Assembly (NCBI GenBank): GCA_024734495.1
Contig: JALMQS010000055.1
Coordinates: 12,980,863-13,044,862, forward strand
DNA length: 64,000 nucleotides
Direction of reading: 5' to 3'
Source: Forficula auricularia
Taxonomy: Eukaryota > Arthropoda > Insecta > Dermaptera > Forficulidae
Position 1 is the first letter of the stretch. Each line of letters opens with the position of its first letter. This document shows, one piece after another, positions 44,426 through 55,604 of this stretch. A model generated the notes under the pieces. That model worked only from the letters and a program-made list of their open reading frames with translations, made no database searches and was not told the DNA's origin. The position numbers were made by a program, and so were the translations under genes.

Positions 44426-45046
44426 CAGTTATTCTAAGAATGTCCTTTTACTCTGTACTTGGACTCAAACGATACACTCACTATAAAGAGAGAAAATTCA
44501 TTGAATATAAAATACATACAAATGTCGATAATAGTAGTAAGTTTCTATAGAAATTCAAGAGAGATGGTATAATACTAGATCCGAAATTTTATGGATTATT
44601 TTTATTATGTAAGAATGGTTGTTACCTGTGCTGTAGTCGTAAAATCATCAGACGGTATACGCTATATGGATCGTAAAAATAAGAGGGTAAACGCTATATA
44701 GAATAAAATAAAATGTTTTAGTCGGGTATTTTTTTAAATTATCATTTTAAAAGCAAATTGAATCAATTTAAAATATTTAGGTGAATATTCAAAAACCACT
44801 TGAACTACTTGATTACTGGAAAGAAGTAATTGAATTTTATTCATTCTCCTTTAAAAATTAACATATACAGTACGCACCAAGCCATTTAAATTTCATATTA
44901 ATATTCAAAAAATTAATGTCTCTAAATTTTTTTAAATTCATTCATATTTTAAATAAAGCAACACTTTTTTCAAATTTGTTAAAAAATTTCATTGATAAAG
45001 TGGGAATTTCTCCCCTAAACGTTTAAAGTTTTTTACTTTACCATAT
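44426..45046. other. AT-rich DNA without recognised features
   Basis: Nothing recognised. Confidence 0.4.
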
Positions 45047-46556
45047 AAGGGGTGTCTAACCTTTTGGCTTACACGGTCCATATTTAAAGGAATAAAATTG
45101 TATAGGGTCGCGGATAAAATATTTAAATTCTATTGATATTTGTTAATCAAAAAAGATAGTTAATAATGTAGAAATAAGAACTTTATTATTATTTTAGCTC
45201 ATAGTGATCTTCTAATTTTATTTTTCGTAAATTTTATACTTATTTTATAAAATGAAAATATTAGAAGAAATAAGAATTTTTATTAAATTATTATTATTAT
45301 TGTTTGATAGGGCCTCCACCACTCCCCTCTTATTAAGATCCCATGATATGGTAACTAGTAATTCGTGACATACATAATAATGCGTAAAAGGCAAGTTTTA
45401 TGAAAATAATTTCAACTAAAAATGTGAAATCAATAAAAAATATAGAGGGACATGTGAAATGAAAAACATGCGTTTTAATTGAAGTTACTAATATATTCTC
45501 GACTCATTTAATAAATTGATGATGTTGAACTTGGCAGCACATTAGATCTCACTACTTTTTTTGGCAAACGGATTTTATTAATCGAACTTGGCCCCCTTTT
45601 ACACAAGTGTTTTTGTTGAGATTTCACTTCTTTTTGTAAGTTGGATGGGAATTTAGCCTACAAGATTCACGCATTTATTTTAAAGGCTGAATTTTCACTC
45701 CTTCATTTTATGTCCTGAAGAAGGGAAAGTTTCGCTTTTTCGATTTTTACCTTTAAATATACCCCAAACTCTATCAGTAGGCCAAATTTCAGCATGTTGT
45801 ATGTTAATTTATCCTATAAATTTAACCCCTTCATTTCGGGCCCTGAAGAAGGAAAAGTTTCGATTTTTCAATTTCGTCCTTTATTAATGTGTCAAGCTTT
45901 ACCAGTATGCCAAATTTCAGCATTCTAGGTTCATTGAATTTTTAGTTTATGTTAATTAAGCCTATAACTTTCACCCCTTCATTTCGGGCCTTGAAGAAGG
46001 AAAAGTTTCGATTTTTCAATTTCCTCCTTTATTAATGTGTCAAGCTATACCAGTATGCCAAATTTCAGCATTCTAGGTTCATTGAATTTTTAGTATATGT
46101 TAATTAAGTCTATAAATTTCACCCCTTCATTTTAGGTCCTGAAGAAGGGAAAGTTTCGATTTTTGGATTTTTCCCATTAATTGTACCCCAAACTCTACCT
46201 GCCTGCCAAATTTCAGCATTCTAGGGTTAGCGGAAGTACTCTAGAATTTTGATGAGTGAGTGAGTGAGTGCAGTGAGTGACGAAAAAGCCTATCTTTGGC
46301 TTCTTGCGAAACTTCATTATTTTTATTTCATCTTTTTATAGTTGAGCTTATAGTTTTGATTTTTAATGAATTTTATTCTTGAAAAAAGCTTTACGTATTG
46401 TACAAATGTACATTACGTATATCGAAAAAAGGAATAAATATATATCTATATATAAATCTCAATGTTTCTAATGAAGTTCATAATTTTATGTACAGGCGAC
46501 ACTCATTGCAGCGCTGGGACGCATGCGGCCCGAAGGCCACGGGTTGGACAGCCCTG
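45047..46556. mobile_element. hAT-like non-autonomous element, probable
   Basis: The right end GGTTGGACAGCCCTG is a typical hAT terminus. The left end AAGGGGTGTCTAACC is a diverged complement. Flanking octamers TACCATAT and ATTTATAT match only in part. Inside are a dispersed repeat (45370-45640) and a tandem array (45697-46240). An alternative is two unrelated fragments. Confidence 0.45.
45697..46240. repeat. Four-unit tandem repeat
   Basis: Units of about 126-150 bp start at 45697, 45823, 45973 and 46120. Each has ACCCCTTCATTTCGGGCC, GAAGAAGGAAAAGTTTCGAT and TGCCAAATTTCAGCATTCTA. A GAGT microsatellite follows at 46252-46272. Confidence 0.8.
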
Positions 46557-47780
46557 ATTTATATGATGATTCACGAAAATTCTATTTATTCAATATTCTA
46601 AAATAAAATTTGAAATTTTTTATTTTTAAACAAAACCCGCTATTATTTTCTATTCAGATGAATAGAAGATGCAATTCACTGATTTTATTTTTCATGCGGT
46701 TAATATAACAGTTAGTACTTTCTTTCTTTTTTTCTTTTTTTATAAATTACCACATTCTTCATTAGACTGCTAAATAGAGTACAAACCCATAATGAATTAG
46801 ATTGGTCGTTTTATTGATTCTTTATAGATCTATCGATATAATTCATTTTACGAAAAGACATTATATAATTAAAATCAAATCCTGATAAAGTTCAGTTTAG
46901 TTTCACTATTCAACTTTTCATTTGCTGCTCTTTAATTACTTAACATAAATTCTTTTTTTTTTAATCATGTATTTTTTTTGCCTTCAAATAATGATCTAAT
47001 AATTTATTGGAAAAGAAAACGATTGCATAAATACTCAAGTCGCTCAATTGCAATGACAATAAAATGAATCTCGAGAATAAGAATAAACGCCATTCACCAT
47101 TGATTTTCATGCGTATCTGGGTTACCTATGTTCCTGATATAAGTATTCCATGACATGGATTTTAAAGTGATCTTTACTTAGTTAAATATAAATGTATTAT
47201 GCATAAATATAAATTCTATTGATATAAGAACAGGATGCAAGTCTCGAGGATGTCGAGTGTATTCTTGACAAAATAACGACTTCAAAAAAGTGCACTTGGT
47301 TTAAAAATAACTCACATTCATAAAATGTGTTCTTTAGATGAAGGAAAGAAATGTTGCAGTTGCATCACAAACGCATATCAAGTTTTTAAAAGAAAAAAAA
47401 TACATTTGAAAAGTAATGTATTCTAAACGAATTGTTTTAAATACAAGTTAAAATTTTACGTATATCATATAGAACAGTGTTTCTTAAACTATAGGATCGC
47501 GATCAAGGACCGATGTTTTCATGTCGATGACCGATGTTTTTTATATAGATGGAAAACAACAAATGTTTTTGCCAGATGGATGTTTCTCCCCGACATCGAT
47601 GTTTTTAAAATATTTACATTATTTATTTTTGGATTAATTTTGAGAAATTGACATACTGAGTACAAAACATCATTTTTTCCATCGAATAAAAAAATAAAAA
47701 ATAAATACAATAAACATAATAATAAACATAATACAATAAACTAAATACAATAAACACCAAATACTACATTGATCAAAAAT
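46557..47780. other. AT-rich DNA without recognised features
   Basis: No gene recognised. Confidence 0.4.
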
Positions 47781-47789
47781 TTTCAGGAA

Positions 47790-48060
47790 TTTGTTTGGAA
47801 AGTGAAAAATACAAATTTAGTAATCAAAATCGATATTGTCTCCTTCAAAGTACTCCTCATCGACTGCAACACTCGTGTTTAGCGCTTTCCGATCCAATCC
47901 TCAAAACATATTTTATATTCGGTTTTCGGTTTGGCCATCAGATCATCGTCGATTTTTTCATTATTTCTACTTTGCTGCTAAAACGCGTACCCCGGAGCGG
48001 TTTTTTGAGTCGATTGAACAGGAAGAAGTCGCAGGAGACAAATCAGTTGAATTCGGTGGC
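47790..48060 (-). pseudogene. Mariner transposase C-terminus
   Basis: The minus-strand reading contains CDFFLFNRLKKPLRGTRFSS followed later by RIGSES-KHE. CDFFLF.LK..LRG..F is the block carrying the last catalytic Asp of the DD34D triad; the Asp is present. The frame is broken by at least three stops. Confidence 0.75.
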
Positions 48061-48129
48061 TATTGGAAGATATTTGTTCTGTTCTTGGTCAAAAAGTTAC
48101 GGATAACGATGGGATTGCTCGACCCCGCG

Positions 48130-48465
48130 TTACGTGGTTCCGACAAATCCTGTCTTTTTTGGCGATCTCAAAGCCAAATCATTAAACAAAATGTTTTGAA
48201 TGGTTTCATAAGCGATGTTCAAGCTCGCTGCCATCTCTCCAATGGTCAATTTACAGTTTTCGGCCATCATTTCTTTGATTTTATCGACGTTTTCGTCGGT
48301 TTTCGATGTCGACTGCTTCGACATTTTTCGACACTCCCACGAAAACTTAAACTTGGAGTCCACACATAAAGTTTGTTTTCTATAGAGTAACACTTCTTCA
48401 ACATTTTCGCCACCATTTTTAACTCGAAATTTGCTACAAACTCGTTGATGCAAAGAAGATTTCAT
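48130..48465 (-). pseudogene. Mariner transposase N-terminal HTH region
   Basis: A 111-codon minus-strand ORF. Residues about 58-95 read VDKIKEMMAENCKLTIGEMA, then SLNIAYETIQNIL, the second helix-turn-helix of mariner transposases. It ends just after. The catalytic middle is deleted between this fragment and 48060. Confidence 0.75.
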
Positions 48466-48844
48466 TTTTTAAAATCGTAAAAATCGGAAACGGCTCTGAT
48501 AGTCCATACCGAAAACCAAGTATAAAAAATGTTTAGAGGATTGTATCAGAGACCTGGGATAGGTGTGCTGCAGTCGATATGGAGTACTTTGAATGGGACA
48601 ATATCGATTTTTATTGATAAATTTGTATTTTTGATTTTCTGAATAAATTACTGAAACTTTTTGATCAAGGAAGTATTTCAGTTAATTTATGAATTTTGCC
48701 AATTTTTTTTAAACCATGATTTTTTTTAAATATACACCGATGTTTTAAGGTCGATGTTATCGTTATATCGATGGTGATCATTTATATTTTAACTATTCTA
48801 TTTTGGGACGAGTGACTGAATTTTGGGGGTCGCGAAACATAGGG

Positions 48845-49240
48845 CAACAATCACACTGAAAAAAATCAACTGGTGTGAGCACCACACGACTTTCACATTA
48901 GTATTTTCATTATTTGAAATCATCATACTAATTAATTCTTCTTCATTCAAATTACTTCAATTTTTGTTTCCCCCAAGCCGTTTTTGAAAAAATCAGAAAT
49001 AAGACGAAATAGCAAAATACTAAAAATCTTCCATACTTGCGGTTTTTCGGTCTTAATGTAATTCTTCTAGCCTCTAGATATCTCAAGTTTCAAATCCCAA
49101 AGCTATACGACTTGCTAGACGAGATATGAACTATTAAAAAAAAATTTGCGACACTCCTAATTTACACCCTCTTCCTTTAATTCAATCCGATTAAAATTAA
49201 CACACGACTAACATCTTATGACACTTGATAAGTACACCAA
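48845..49240. repeat. Dispersed repeat related to 3590-4500
   Basis: The start ATCAACTGGTGTGAGCACCA is the inverted copy of the mariner-end sequence at 4473-4510. The body at 49140-49240 matches 4275-4370. It links the two repeat families. Confidence 0.6.
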
Positions 49241-49249
49241 TTTGATATA

Positions 49250-49805
49250 GACTATAGACAATATATATATGGAAGCTAATATCATGAGCAAGAGCCAAAA
49301 TTTAATTGAAAAAATTAAAGTATAATGATTTTACGTATATCTGTCATTAAATTTCTAATAATTAGATGAAATGGCTATTTTCTATTAGATATTTATCTAT
49401 ACGAAAGCGACGTTCTCATTATTGACGATTATAAAATCAAAATACAGATTGAATTTGAAAAATGTTAAAGATGCTCAATTCTGTTTGATTATTTATTTAA
49501 TAAGAAACAATCAGATCCATTTCATTAATATTTAGATTTAGTAATTGTAATTATGTAGTTTTAATAAATGATACAATTATTATAATAGGTATGTTTACTA
49601 AAGATTGGCTCAAAATAAATTTATTTATCATTTGCTAATAAAAATGATGGTTTATGCTATCAATATAGTAATGAGTCGCGGAAAATCAATCTGTAAAAAT
49701 TGGGTCGCGAATGAAAAAGTTTAAGATGCGCTGATATAGAATATTTTCCGCTAGATTATAAACAATACTGAGTCAGAGCCATGAGGATAAAAACAATCTA
49801 TAAAA
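49250..49805. other. AT-rich DNA without recognised features
   Basis: Nothing recognised. Confidence 0.4.
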
Positions 49806-49810
49806 CTAGG

Positions 49811-50573
49811 TAGGGGAGACCGGGGCAAGTTTTCCAACTTTTTTATCATTTTATTTTTTGTATTTTGTATTTTTATCTTCTTTGAAGTAAACAGGATATC
49901 ACAGCATTCCCTATACCTTTATCTACAAAGTAGCACAATTATTTTTCAAAAAAGTAGTTATAGTTTTTGACAGCAAATGGTTAAGTCTGATCATGTGAAG
50001 TTGGAAAATGTGCCTCGTATGGGGGGCAAGTTCTTCCAGCCTACTAAAAATGTACATGGGCACATTTTCCAACTATACTTTAAATTGTAAAAAACAGGTA
50101 ATAAATCTTGCCTGTTACTTAATATGTATTTTTTATTGTAAACTAAAAAGGCATATTAATAGACCATGCCCCGTATGCTTTTGGAAAACTTGCTCCGTCG
50201 CCATTTTGAAACTTTGACACTACCCATACGAGTAGCAGGGTAAGTTATTTGCAAACCAAACGCATATCTATGTGAAGAAAGGAACCCTTTTTTAGTATAT
50301 GCAATGTCAAAATAAAGTAAAAATAAGTTTAATACTAGTACGTTTATTTTAAGTTTTATTAAAGAACTGAACATTTACTCAACGTTGAAAAAATTAAGAA
50401 AACATCTCTGCCGTCGATGTCTCAGGAACTACTAAACTAAAACTTTCGTAGATGATGGGTGCTTTGTTGCTACTTCAGCCAGTTAGTCCGCCTGGGTCAT
50501 TTAGTGGCTTATTTAAAAACTAAAGCGAGTTGGAAAACGTGCCCCTATGGAAAATATGCCCCGGTCTCCCCTA
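49811..50573. mobile_element. TIR DNA transposon, TAGGGGAGACCGGGGCA ends
   Basis: Perfect 17-bp terminal inverted repeats TAGGGGAGACCGGGGCA. A TA target duplication may be included. The motif GTTGGAAAA-(TGTGCC) recurs in both orientations inside. The short ORFs within it look like chance. 763 bp, non-autonomous. Confidence 0.8.
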
Positions 50574-51230
50574 CATGTAGGCCTTAAACCCAAATAGGGA
50601 AGAGCTGAATCAATTCAATAAATATAAAAGATATATATGATGTGAAATTTTTAGACTGGTCAATCAATTGGCTTAAAATGAAACATTGAGCCGAGCAGTT
50701 GCCTCAAACCAGTCTTTAATTTTTATAATGTATCAGAGTTTCCAATTCACAAGAAATAAATTAAAGATTATATATTATAATAATAAATGAAGATTTATCG
50801 ATAGCAACGATTCTAATGGATTCTACATCTACGAAACTAAAATGAATCCTAGTGCATTTGGTTGCCTATAAACAGGGGCTTGGGAGAATGATATTGATCC
50901 TAACTAATGTGTCATCAGTATCATTGCATAATCATAGAATATGCAATTCTAAGACTGGTTTGACTCAAACACTCGCCTCCACTGATCTCATCTTGCTTAT
51001 TCTAGTGATTTATAATGAGTTTTCATGAGACTTTCTACACTACATTTATGAATAATAAAAAAATTAAGTTAACATTCTCTGATCCATAGATTGTACTGAA
51101 ACGTTAGTTTAATTTACATTTTTAGACTAATATATTAAACAAAAAAAAATCTTCTGAATATTTCATATTGCTTGAATGTCTTGATCAAAAATAATTTGGA
51201 CCAAGCAAGTCAGTTTCTAGAAAGCAGGAT
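50574..51230. other. AT-rich DNA without recognised features
   Basis: Nothing recognised. Confidence 0.4.
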
Positions 51231-51234
51231 CGAT

Positions 51235-51450
51235 TATGTCTGTGTTCGGCCGCTTACATTTTCCTTTCCTTTTTGTATTTTTTTACGAACTGAGGGAGGA
51301 GATTTAATGCACAACCCCTTTTAGTCGCCTCTAATGACAAGCAAGTGATCATAATCAATCAGCCATTCTGGTCCACTGCTGGACGTAGGCCTCCCGTAAA
51401 ATTCTCCAAGCAAGGGATACTTTGGACCAATTCTAATCCCGGTCCACAGG
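51235..51450. repeat. LINE 3'-end-like fragment
   Basis: CCACTGCTGGACGTAGGCCT is a motif I know from the 3' part of arthropod LINEs. The strand of the parent element is not clear. Confidence 0.4.
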
Positions 51451-51686
51451 GGTATATATAGATTTATTTGTCATCGAAATATTGGAGTTAAAGAGCATTG
51501 TGCAGAAGTAAGCCTGTGATAAGATGGTCTCTATATAAATAAACGTATTCTAGATTGTATTGTAAAAGATTTGTATTTTTTAATATTTTAAATACAATCT
51601 TTATATAATTTTATATAATTTATATATTTTATATAAGAATATCCATATTAAATTTGGTATATAAATATAACTATATATATATATAT

Positions 51687-52500
51687 GAGCTGCTCCAGGC
51701 GTACCTTCGGCACGCCCTCTATAGCTCGGCCCTCCGGGTAGGTGGCCCTGACGGGAGGCGTCTCGGGATGTGATTATTAGGTCTGTAATATATATTTGTA
51801 ATAGTTTGCCCCCTTTTTCGCCCCACGCACTCATTTTGGCTATTGATTTTTACAGCATACATTTTTATATAGTCTTAAAAACTAACAATACAAAATTTGA
51901 TCTATATCGGAGAGAGTATTAATTTGTTGCCCCTACTCACATTTTGGGAGGTTGAAATTATTTTTTAGATATTTGCAAATAAATAACTCTCAGTTTTTTA
52001 AAGAGTAAATGTACTAAAAAGCTAAAAATTTCTATATTTGCTCCCCACCCTTTTCTCGCCCCCCATACAATCAATTTTGATAGTTGATTTTTACAGGAAT
52101 AATTTCTTAAAGTAATAAAGAATAACTCTACAAAATTTGATCAAGATAGGAGAGAGTTTTAATGTTTGCCCCCACTCACATTTTGGATAGTTGGGAGTCG
52201 AATTTCAAAAAATCCTGAAATTACTTTTTAGATATTTGTATTTAGAATTTTATTAAGTAAAAATCAAGTAGATATCTTATCGTTCTTAATTGAAAATTCA
52301 TAATTAGTATAAACACATTCCAAAGATATTTTGCCCCTTTTGACCCCTTTAGGGGTCGAATTTCAAAAAATCCTGAAATTAGTTTTTAGATATTTTAATT
52401 TAGTATTTTGATAAGTAAAAAGCAAGTAGATATTTTATCGTCCTTAAGAGATATCGCATAATCAGTGAAAACACACTTTTTGCCCCCTTTTCTGTCAACA
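51687..52500 (+). mobile_element. CTAGCTG-type repeat, third copy
   Basis: GAGCTGCTCCAGGCGTACC and GGTGGCCCTGACGGGAGGCG match the head of 1727-2302. It follows an (AT)n run. The body has repeated TTTTGCCCCC... and ACAAAATTTGATC units. The right end is not defined. Confidence 0.45.
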
Positions 52501-52599
52501 ATTCTGTTATTCTCAGCAAAACAAAATATTTTCAATTGGAACCCTAATAAATTAACAAATATCAAAAATTTGTTAGTGGGTATAACTACATTTTTACCA

Positions 52600-52890
52600 T
52601 GTGTATTTCAAAATACCCCAATTGTATTTTAGAAGTCTCAATTGAATAATAGAAAATCACAATTGTATTTCAGAAATCTCAATTCAATTTCAGAAAACTT
52701 CAATTGTATTTCAGCAATTGTCAATTGTTTAGCCAGTTATTTATATGTAGTATATGTTTATTTTCTGAAATACAATTGAGGTTTTCTGAAATACAAGTCA
52801 GGTTTTCTAATATTCAATCAAAAATTCTGAAATCCAATTAATATTTTCTGGAAAATGAATTGAGATTTCTGAAATACAATTGTAAATTTA
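52600..52890. repeat. Inverted array of CAATTGTATTTCAGAA units
   Basis: Five short units on the left half read CAATTGTATTTCAGAA(A)TCT. About five on the right half are the reverse complement, TTCTGAAATACAATTG. Together they can form one long imperfect hairpin. Confidence 0.75.
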
Positions 52891-52904
52891 TATTATTTAA
52901 AGAA

Positions 52905-53230
52905 AGAATTTAATTTTTAGGACAAATTCTAGGATTTTAGTAGAAATATTTTTTATATTGCGATATCCAGAGTGGATTCATGAGCTAACTGCCCGGAAAG
53001 CATGTTAGTTCTCAGGTTCGACTCTGAGAGGATGAATTCCCTCTGAAATCGCAATATAAAAAAATATTTCGAAGGAGACAATAAAAAAGTATGTCTTGTG
53101 CTGGAATTATAAATTTTATTTATTACGATTATTGTCTCCTTCAATATATAAAAATTCAGCTAGCCTCGGCACAAAAACTTACAAAAAAAAATTTCTACTA
53201 AAATCCTGTCTAAAAATTAAATTCTTTCTT
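52905..53230 (+). mobile_element. tRNA-like foldback, member 2
   Basis: ~55-bp arms (TTTAGTAGAAATATTTTT and complement) surround a tRNA-like core (52955-53065): outer GCGATATC/GAAATCGC, acceptor-like GGATTCAT/ATGAATTCC, inner CTAAC/GTTAG around TGCCCGGAAAGC, T-arm CTCAGGTTCGACTCTGAG. The right arm is split by a small hammerhead-family remnant at 53073-53180. Confidence 0.65.
53073..53190. mobile_element. Deleted hammerhead foldback remnant
   Basis: GAAGGAGACAATAAAAAAGT and its complement, with the centre lost, followed by TTCAGCTAGCCTCGGCAC, the family terminus. AAAAAAATATTTC and AAAAAAAAATTTC flank it. Confidence 0.7.
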
Positions 53231-53329
53231 TTAATATATATTGGTTAATTTTAACCCGAGCTGATTTTTGAAAAACATTCCAACTATTTATAAAAAAAAA
53301 AGGTCAAATCTTGTGTTTTATATTGAAAC

Positions 53330-53400
53330 GCCTCCCAATGAAAAGCATCGCAGCGCACACGCGAAGATCCCGGGTTCGAACCTTGGCTGATCCTTTTGTC
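53330..53400 (+). repeat. tRNA-like box B fragment
   Basis: GATCCCGGGTTCGAACCTTG contains a good pol III box B and T-arm. A box A is not clear. Possibly a SINE or tRNA pseudogene between foldback members. Confidence 0.4.
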
Positions 53401-53569
53401 TATAATATAAAAACATATTTTCTTCGTTCCCCAATTTACTTTAGTTTTATATTTAAATAAGAGGTCTTGTATGAAAAATTGTTTTTCATTTTAAGCTGAA
53501 TTTTTAAATTTCGGTTATAGAAGAATGGAGTAAAAATTTCTGTGCTTAATAATATATTGCGATTCAGAG

Positions 53570-53760
53570 TTGAGTTTTTTGTCTCGAAGGTGTGAGCTGA
53601 CTGCCCGGAAAGCATGTTAGTTCTCAGGTTCGACTCCTGAGGGGATGAATCCTCTCTGATATCGCAATATAAAAAATATTTCTACTAAAATCCTAGAATT
53701 TGTCCTAAAAATTAAATTCTTTCTTTTAATATATATTGGTTAATTTTAACTCAGAGCTGA
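53570..53760 (+). mobile_element. tRNA-like foldback, member 3
   Basis: It has the core with TGCCCGGAAAGCATGTTAG and T-arm CTCAGGTTCGACTCCTGAG, and the outer stem GCGAT-TCAGAG/CTCTGATATCGC. Only the right arm is present. Confidence 0.65.
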
Positions 53761-53961
53761 TTTTTTGAAAAACATTCCAACTATTTTCAAAAAAAAGATG
53801 CTCAAATCTTTAGTTTTATATTTTATATTATTCTATTGAGAATTCTGACATATACAATTTGGATTTTCTGAAATTAACTAGATATTTTTTGAAATAGAAT
53901 AGGAAAAGTTGTAGTTTTGAAAATGGTTTTATTTTTGTTATTCTCCAACAAAAATATTCGA

Positions 53962-54089
53962 TTAAGAAGTGAATTTAATTTTATTTAGAAACAATCAAAA
54001 ATTTTAGTAGAAATATTTTTACAATGTAAAAATATTTCTACTAAAATCTTTGATTTGTTTCCTAAATAAAATTAAATTCACTTCTTAAT
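53962..54089. repeat. Core-less foldback hairpin
   Basis: Two ~60-bp arms meet with only ACAATGT between them. The arm sequence equals the right arm of member 4, so this looks like a member that lost its tRNA-like core. Confidence 0.7.
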
Positions 54090-54279
54090 ATTATATGATT
54101 GGGTTGATTTTTGAAAAAATTCCATCTTTTTCAAAAAAGAAACTCAAAAAAGATGCTTAAATCTTTACATCAATTATTTAAATAAAGGACCCGACACTGA
54201 AAACTTTTTTCAGTTTAGCCTGATTTTTTACTATTCCCTTCGAGTTGAAAGGAGTGAAAAATTTGTAGCTTTATTTCTT

Positions 54280-54546
54280 ATATATGTTGCATATCGGAGA
54301 GAGATTTGTCTTAAGGGTTTGGCTAACGGCCCGGAAAGCTTAGTTAGCGCTTGGGTTCGATTCCCAAGGGGACGAAACCCTCTGATATGCAATGTAAAAA
54401 TATTTCTACTAAAATCTTTGATTTGTTTCCTAAATAAAATTAAATTCACTTCTTAATATTATATAATTGGGTTGATTTTTGAAAAAATTCCATCTTTTTC
54501 AAAAAAAGAAACTCAAAAAAGATGCTTAAATCTTTACATCAATTAT
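54280..54546 (+). mobile_element. tRNA-like foldback, member 4
   Basis: Outer TGCATATC-GGAGAG/CTCTGATATGCA, acceptor-like GGGTTT/AAACCC, inner CTAAC/GTTAG around GGCCCGGAAAGC, T-arm TTGGGTTCGATTCCCAA. Box A TGGCTAACGG and box B GGTTCGATTCC both fit pol III consensus. The right arm and tail repeat 54026-54176 almost exactly. Confidence 0.7.
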
Positions 54547-54639
54547 AAAAATATTTCCTCTTGAGGTTGTTTTGTAAGGTTTCCCAGGTGAACCCTTTGG
54601 CTGCCCATCTCAGGAAGAAAGAACAAGTATCTGGCTCAT

Positions 54640-54790
54640 TATGGAGTGTCCGTTCCGCTTCCCGTGCTCGATGGCCGAATCGAACCGCGTGCTCTCCATT
54701 GGTGACAATTGGCCGCGGATTGGCCACTTCCGGTCCCGCACTCGACGCCCCCATCAAATGAGCCACTTCCTTCGCGGCGGAGGCGCAAAA
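54640..54790. promoter_or_regulatory. CpG-rich promoter-like island
   Basis: Inverted CCAAT boxes (ATTGG) at 54698, 54708 and 54719, and an ETS/GABP-type site ACTTCCGGT at 54726-54734, in GC-rich DNA. This layout is common in TATA-less housekeeping promoters. No convincing exon or donor is seen beside it, and the direction is not clear. The 100-codon ORF on the minus strand (54539-54841) may be a by-product of GC content. Confidence 0.45.
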
Positions 54791-54919
54791 GCACACGCTC
54801 ATCTTCTCTTTAGGTTGCATCTTGCTCTGTTGAGCTATCACCCCCGCAGGCCATCATCTCTTGTCTCATCTAATCAACAAAATGCTCTTTTCTTCATTCA
54901 ACCAACAAGTTTTTATTAA

Positions 54920-55600
54920 TCTATTTGCTTTCGGCACGCTTCGCTTGGACTCTACTACTCCATTAGGATAAATACTGTTTCTCTCGACAAATCGATCGTG
55001 TTCAGTGGTTCGGATGGGGAAACGAAAATATGCAAATTTGGTAGCAGATGTTGTTAACATACTAATGGAATAGAACCCTCTTATTTTTCGACACATGACG
55101 AATTTCATTTCATATGGCTGATTCTAAAAAAAAAATCGAAAAATGACTTTGATGGAATTTTTTTTAATTATTATGGAATTTCTTTTGTAAATTCGACAGT
55201 ACATGTGCTAATTGTCTAAAACGTTATAGTGGTCCCCAACTTTTTTGAGTTTAAAGGGGGGGGGTGAGGGGGTCCATATAGTTATGGGTTCAGAATAGTT
55301 CCAAAAAAAATATATGATACCTGGAAAAAATATGATAAATGGCGAGAGACAACATGGAACATTGTTTTTGACTGGTTTACTGGGCCGTCGCTTAGAATAC
55401 CAACACCAATAAATTGCATGAGGGAGGTGAGGGGATGAGAAAACAAAACATTATTGGAAATAAACTGCAACGGATCGTTGCTAAACTTTATCCAAATTCA
55501 TTTGAAATATTAATATGTTTGTTCCTTTATTATTAATCAGATATCAATTGCAATTTGTAGTTCATATTGACATTAATTCAAAAATAATTCTCATTTAATA
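54920..55600. other. Non-coding, poly-G run at 55256
   Basis: TAGTGGTCCCCAACTTTTTTG at 55228 resembles a hAT terminus, without a partner. Nothing else. Confidence 0.35.
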
Positions 55601-55604
55601 GTCG

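Larger units (their letters stand above)
47785..48680. mobile_element. Mariner fossil with two inverted 3' ends
   Basis: Both ends carry the transposase 3' region, facing inward: - strand at 47785-48060 and + strand at about 48555-48680. Termini are TTGATCAAAAATTTTC and GAAACTTTTTGATCAA. The N-terminal coding half (48130-48465, minus) lies between. This is the mirror situation of 4470-6520, where 5' ends are duplicated. Confidence 0.7.

Noticed and set aside
45715..45760. Ribozyme motif CCTGAAGAAGG in the 45.7-46.2 kb tandem array
   Set aside because: It is followed by AGTTTCG, not GAAA after a stem, so the order does not fit.
47795..48369. Overlapping + strand ORFs of 103 and 177 codons
   Set aside because: They are antisense to the mariner transposase pseudogene, whose minus-strand reading matches known motifs.
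54539..54919. ORFs of 66-100 codons in the GC-rich island
   Set aside because: No recognisable domain, no splice signals that fit, and GC-rich DNA lacks stops. A promoter reading is better supported, but a real exon cannot be excluded.
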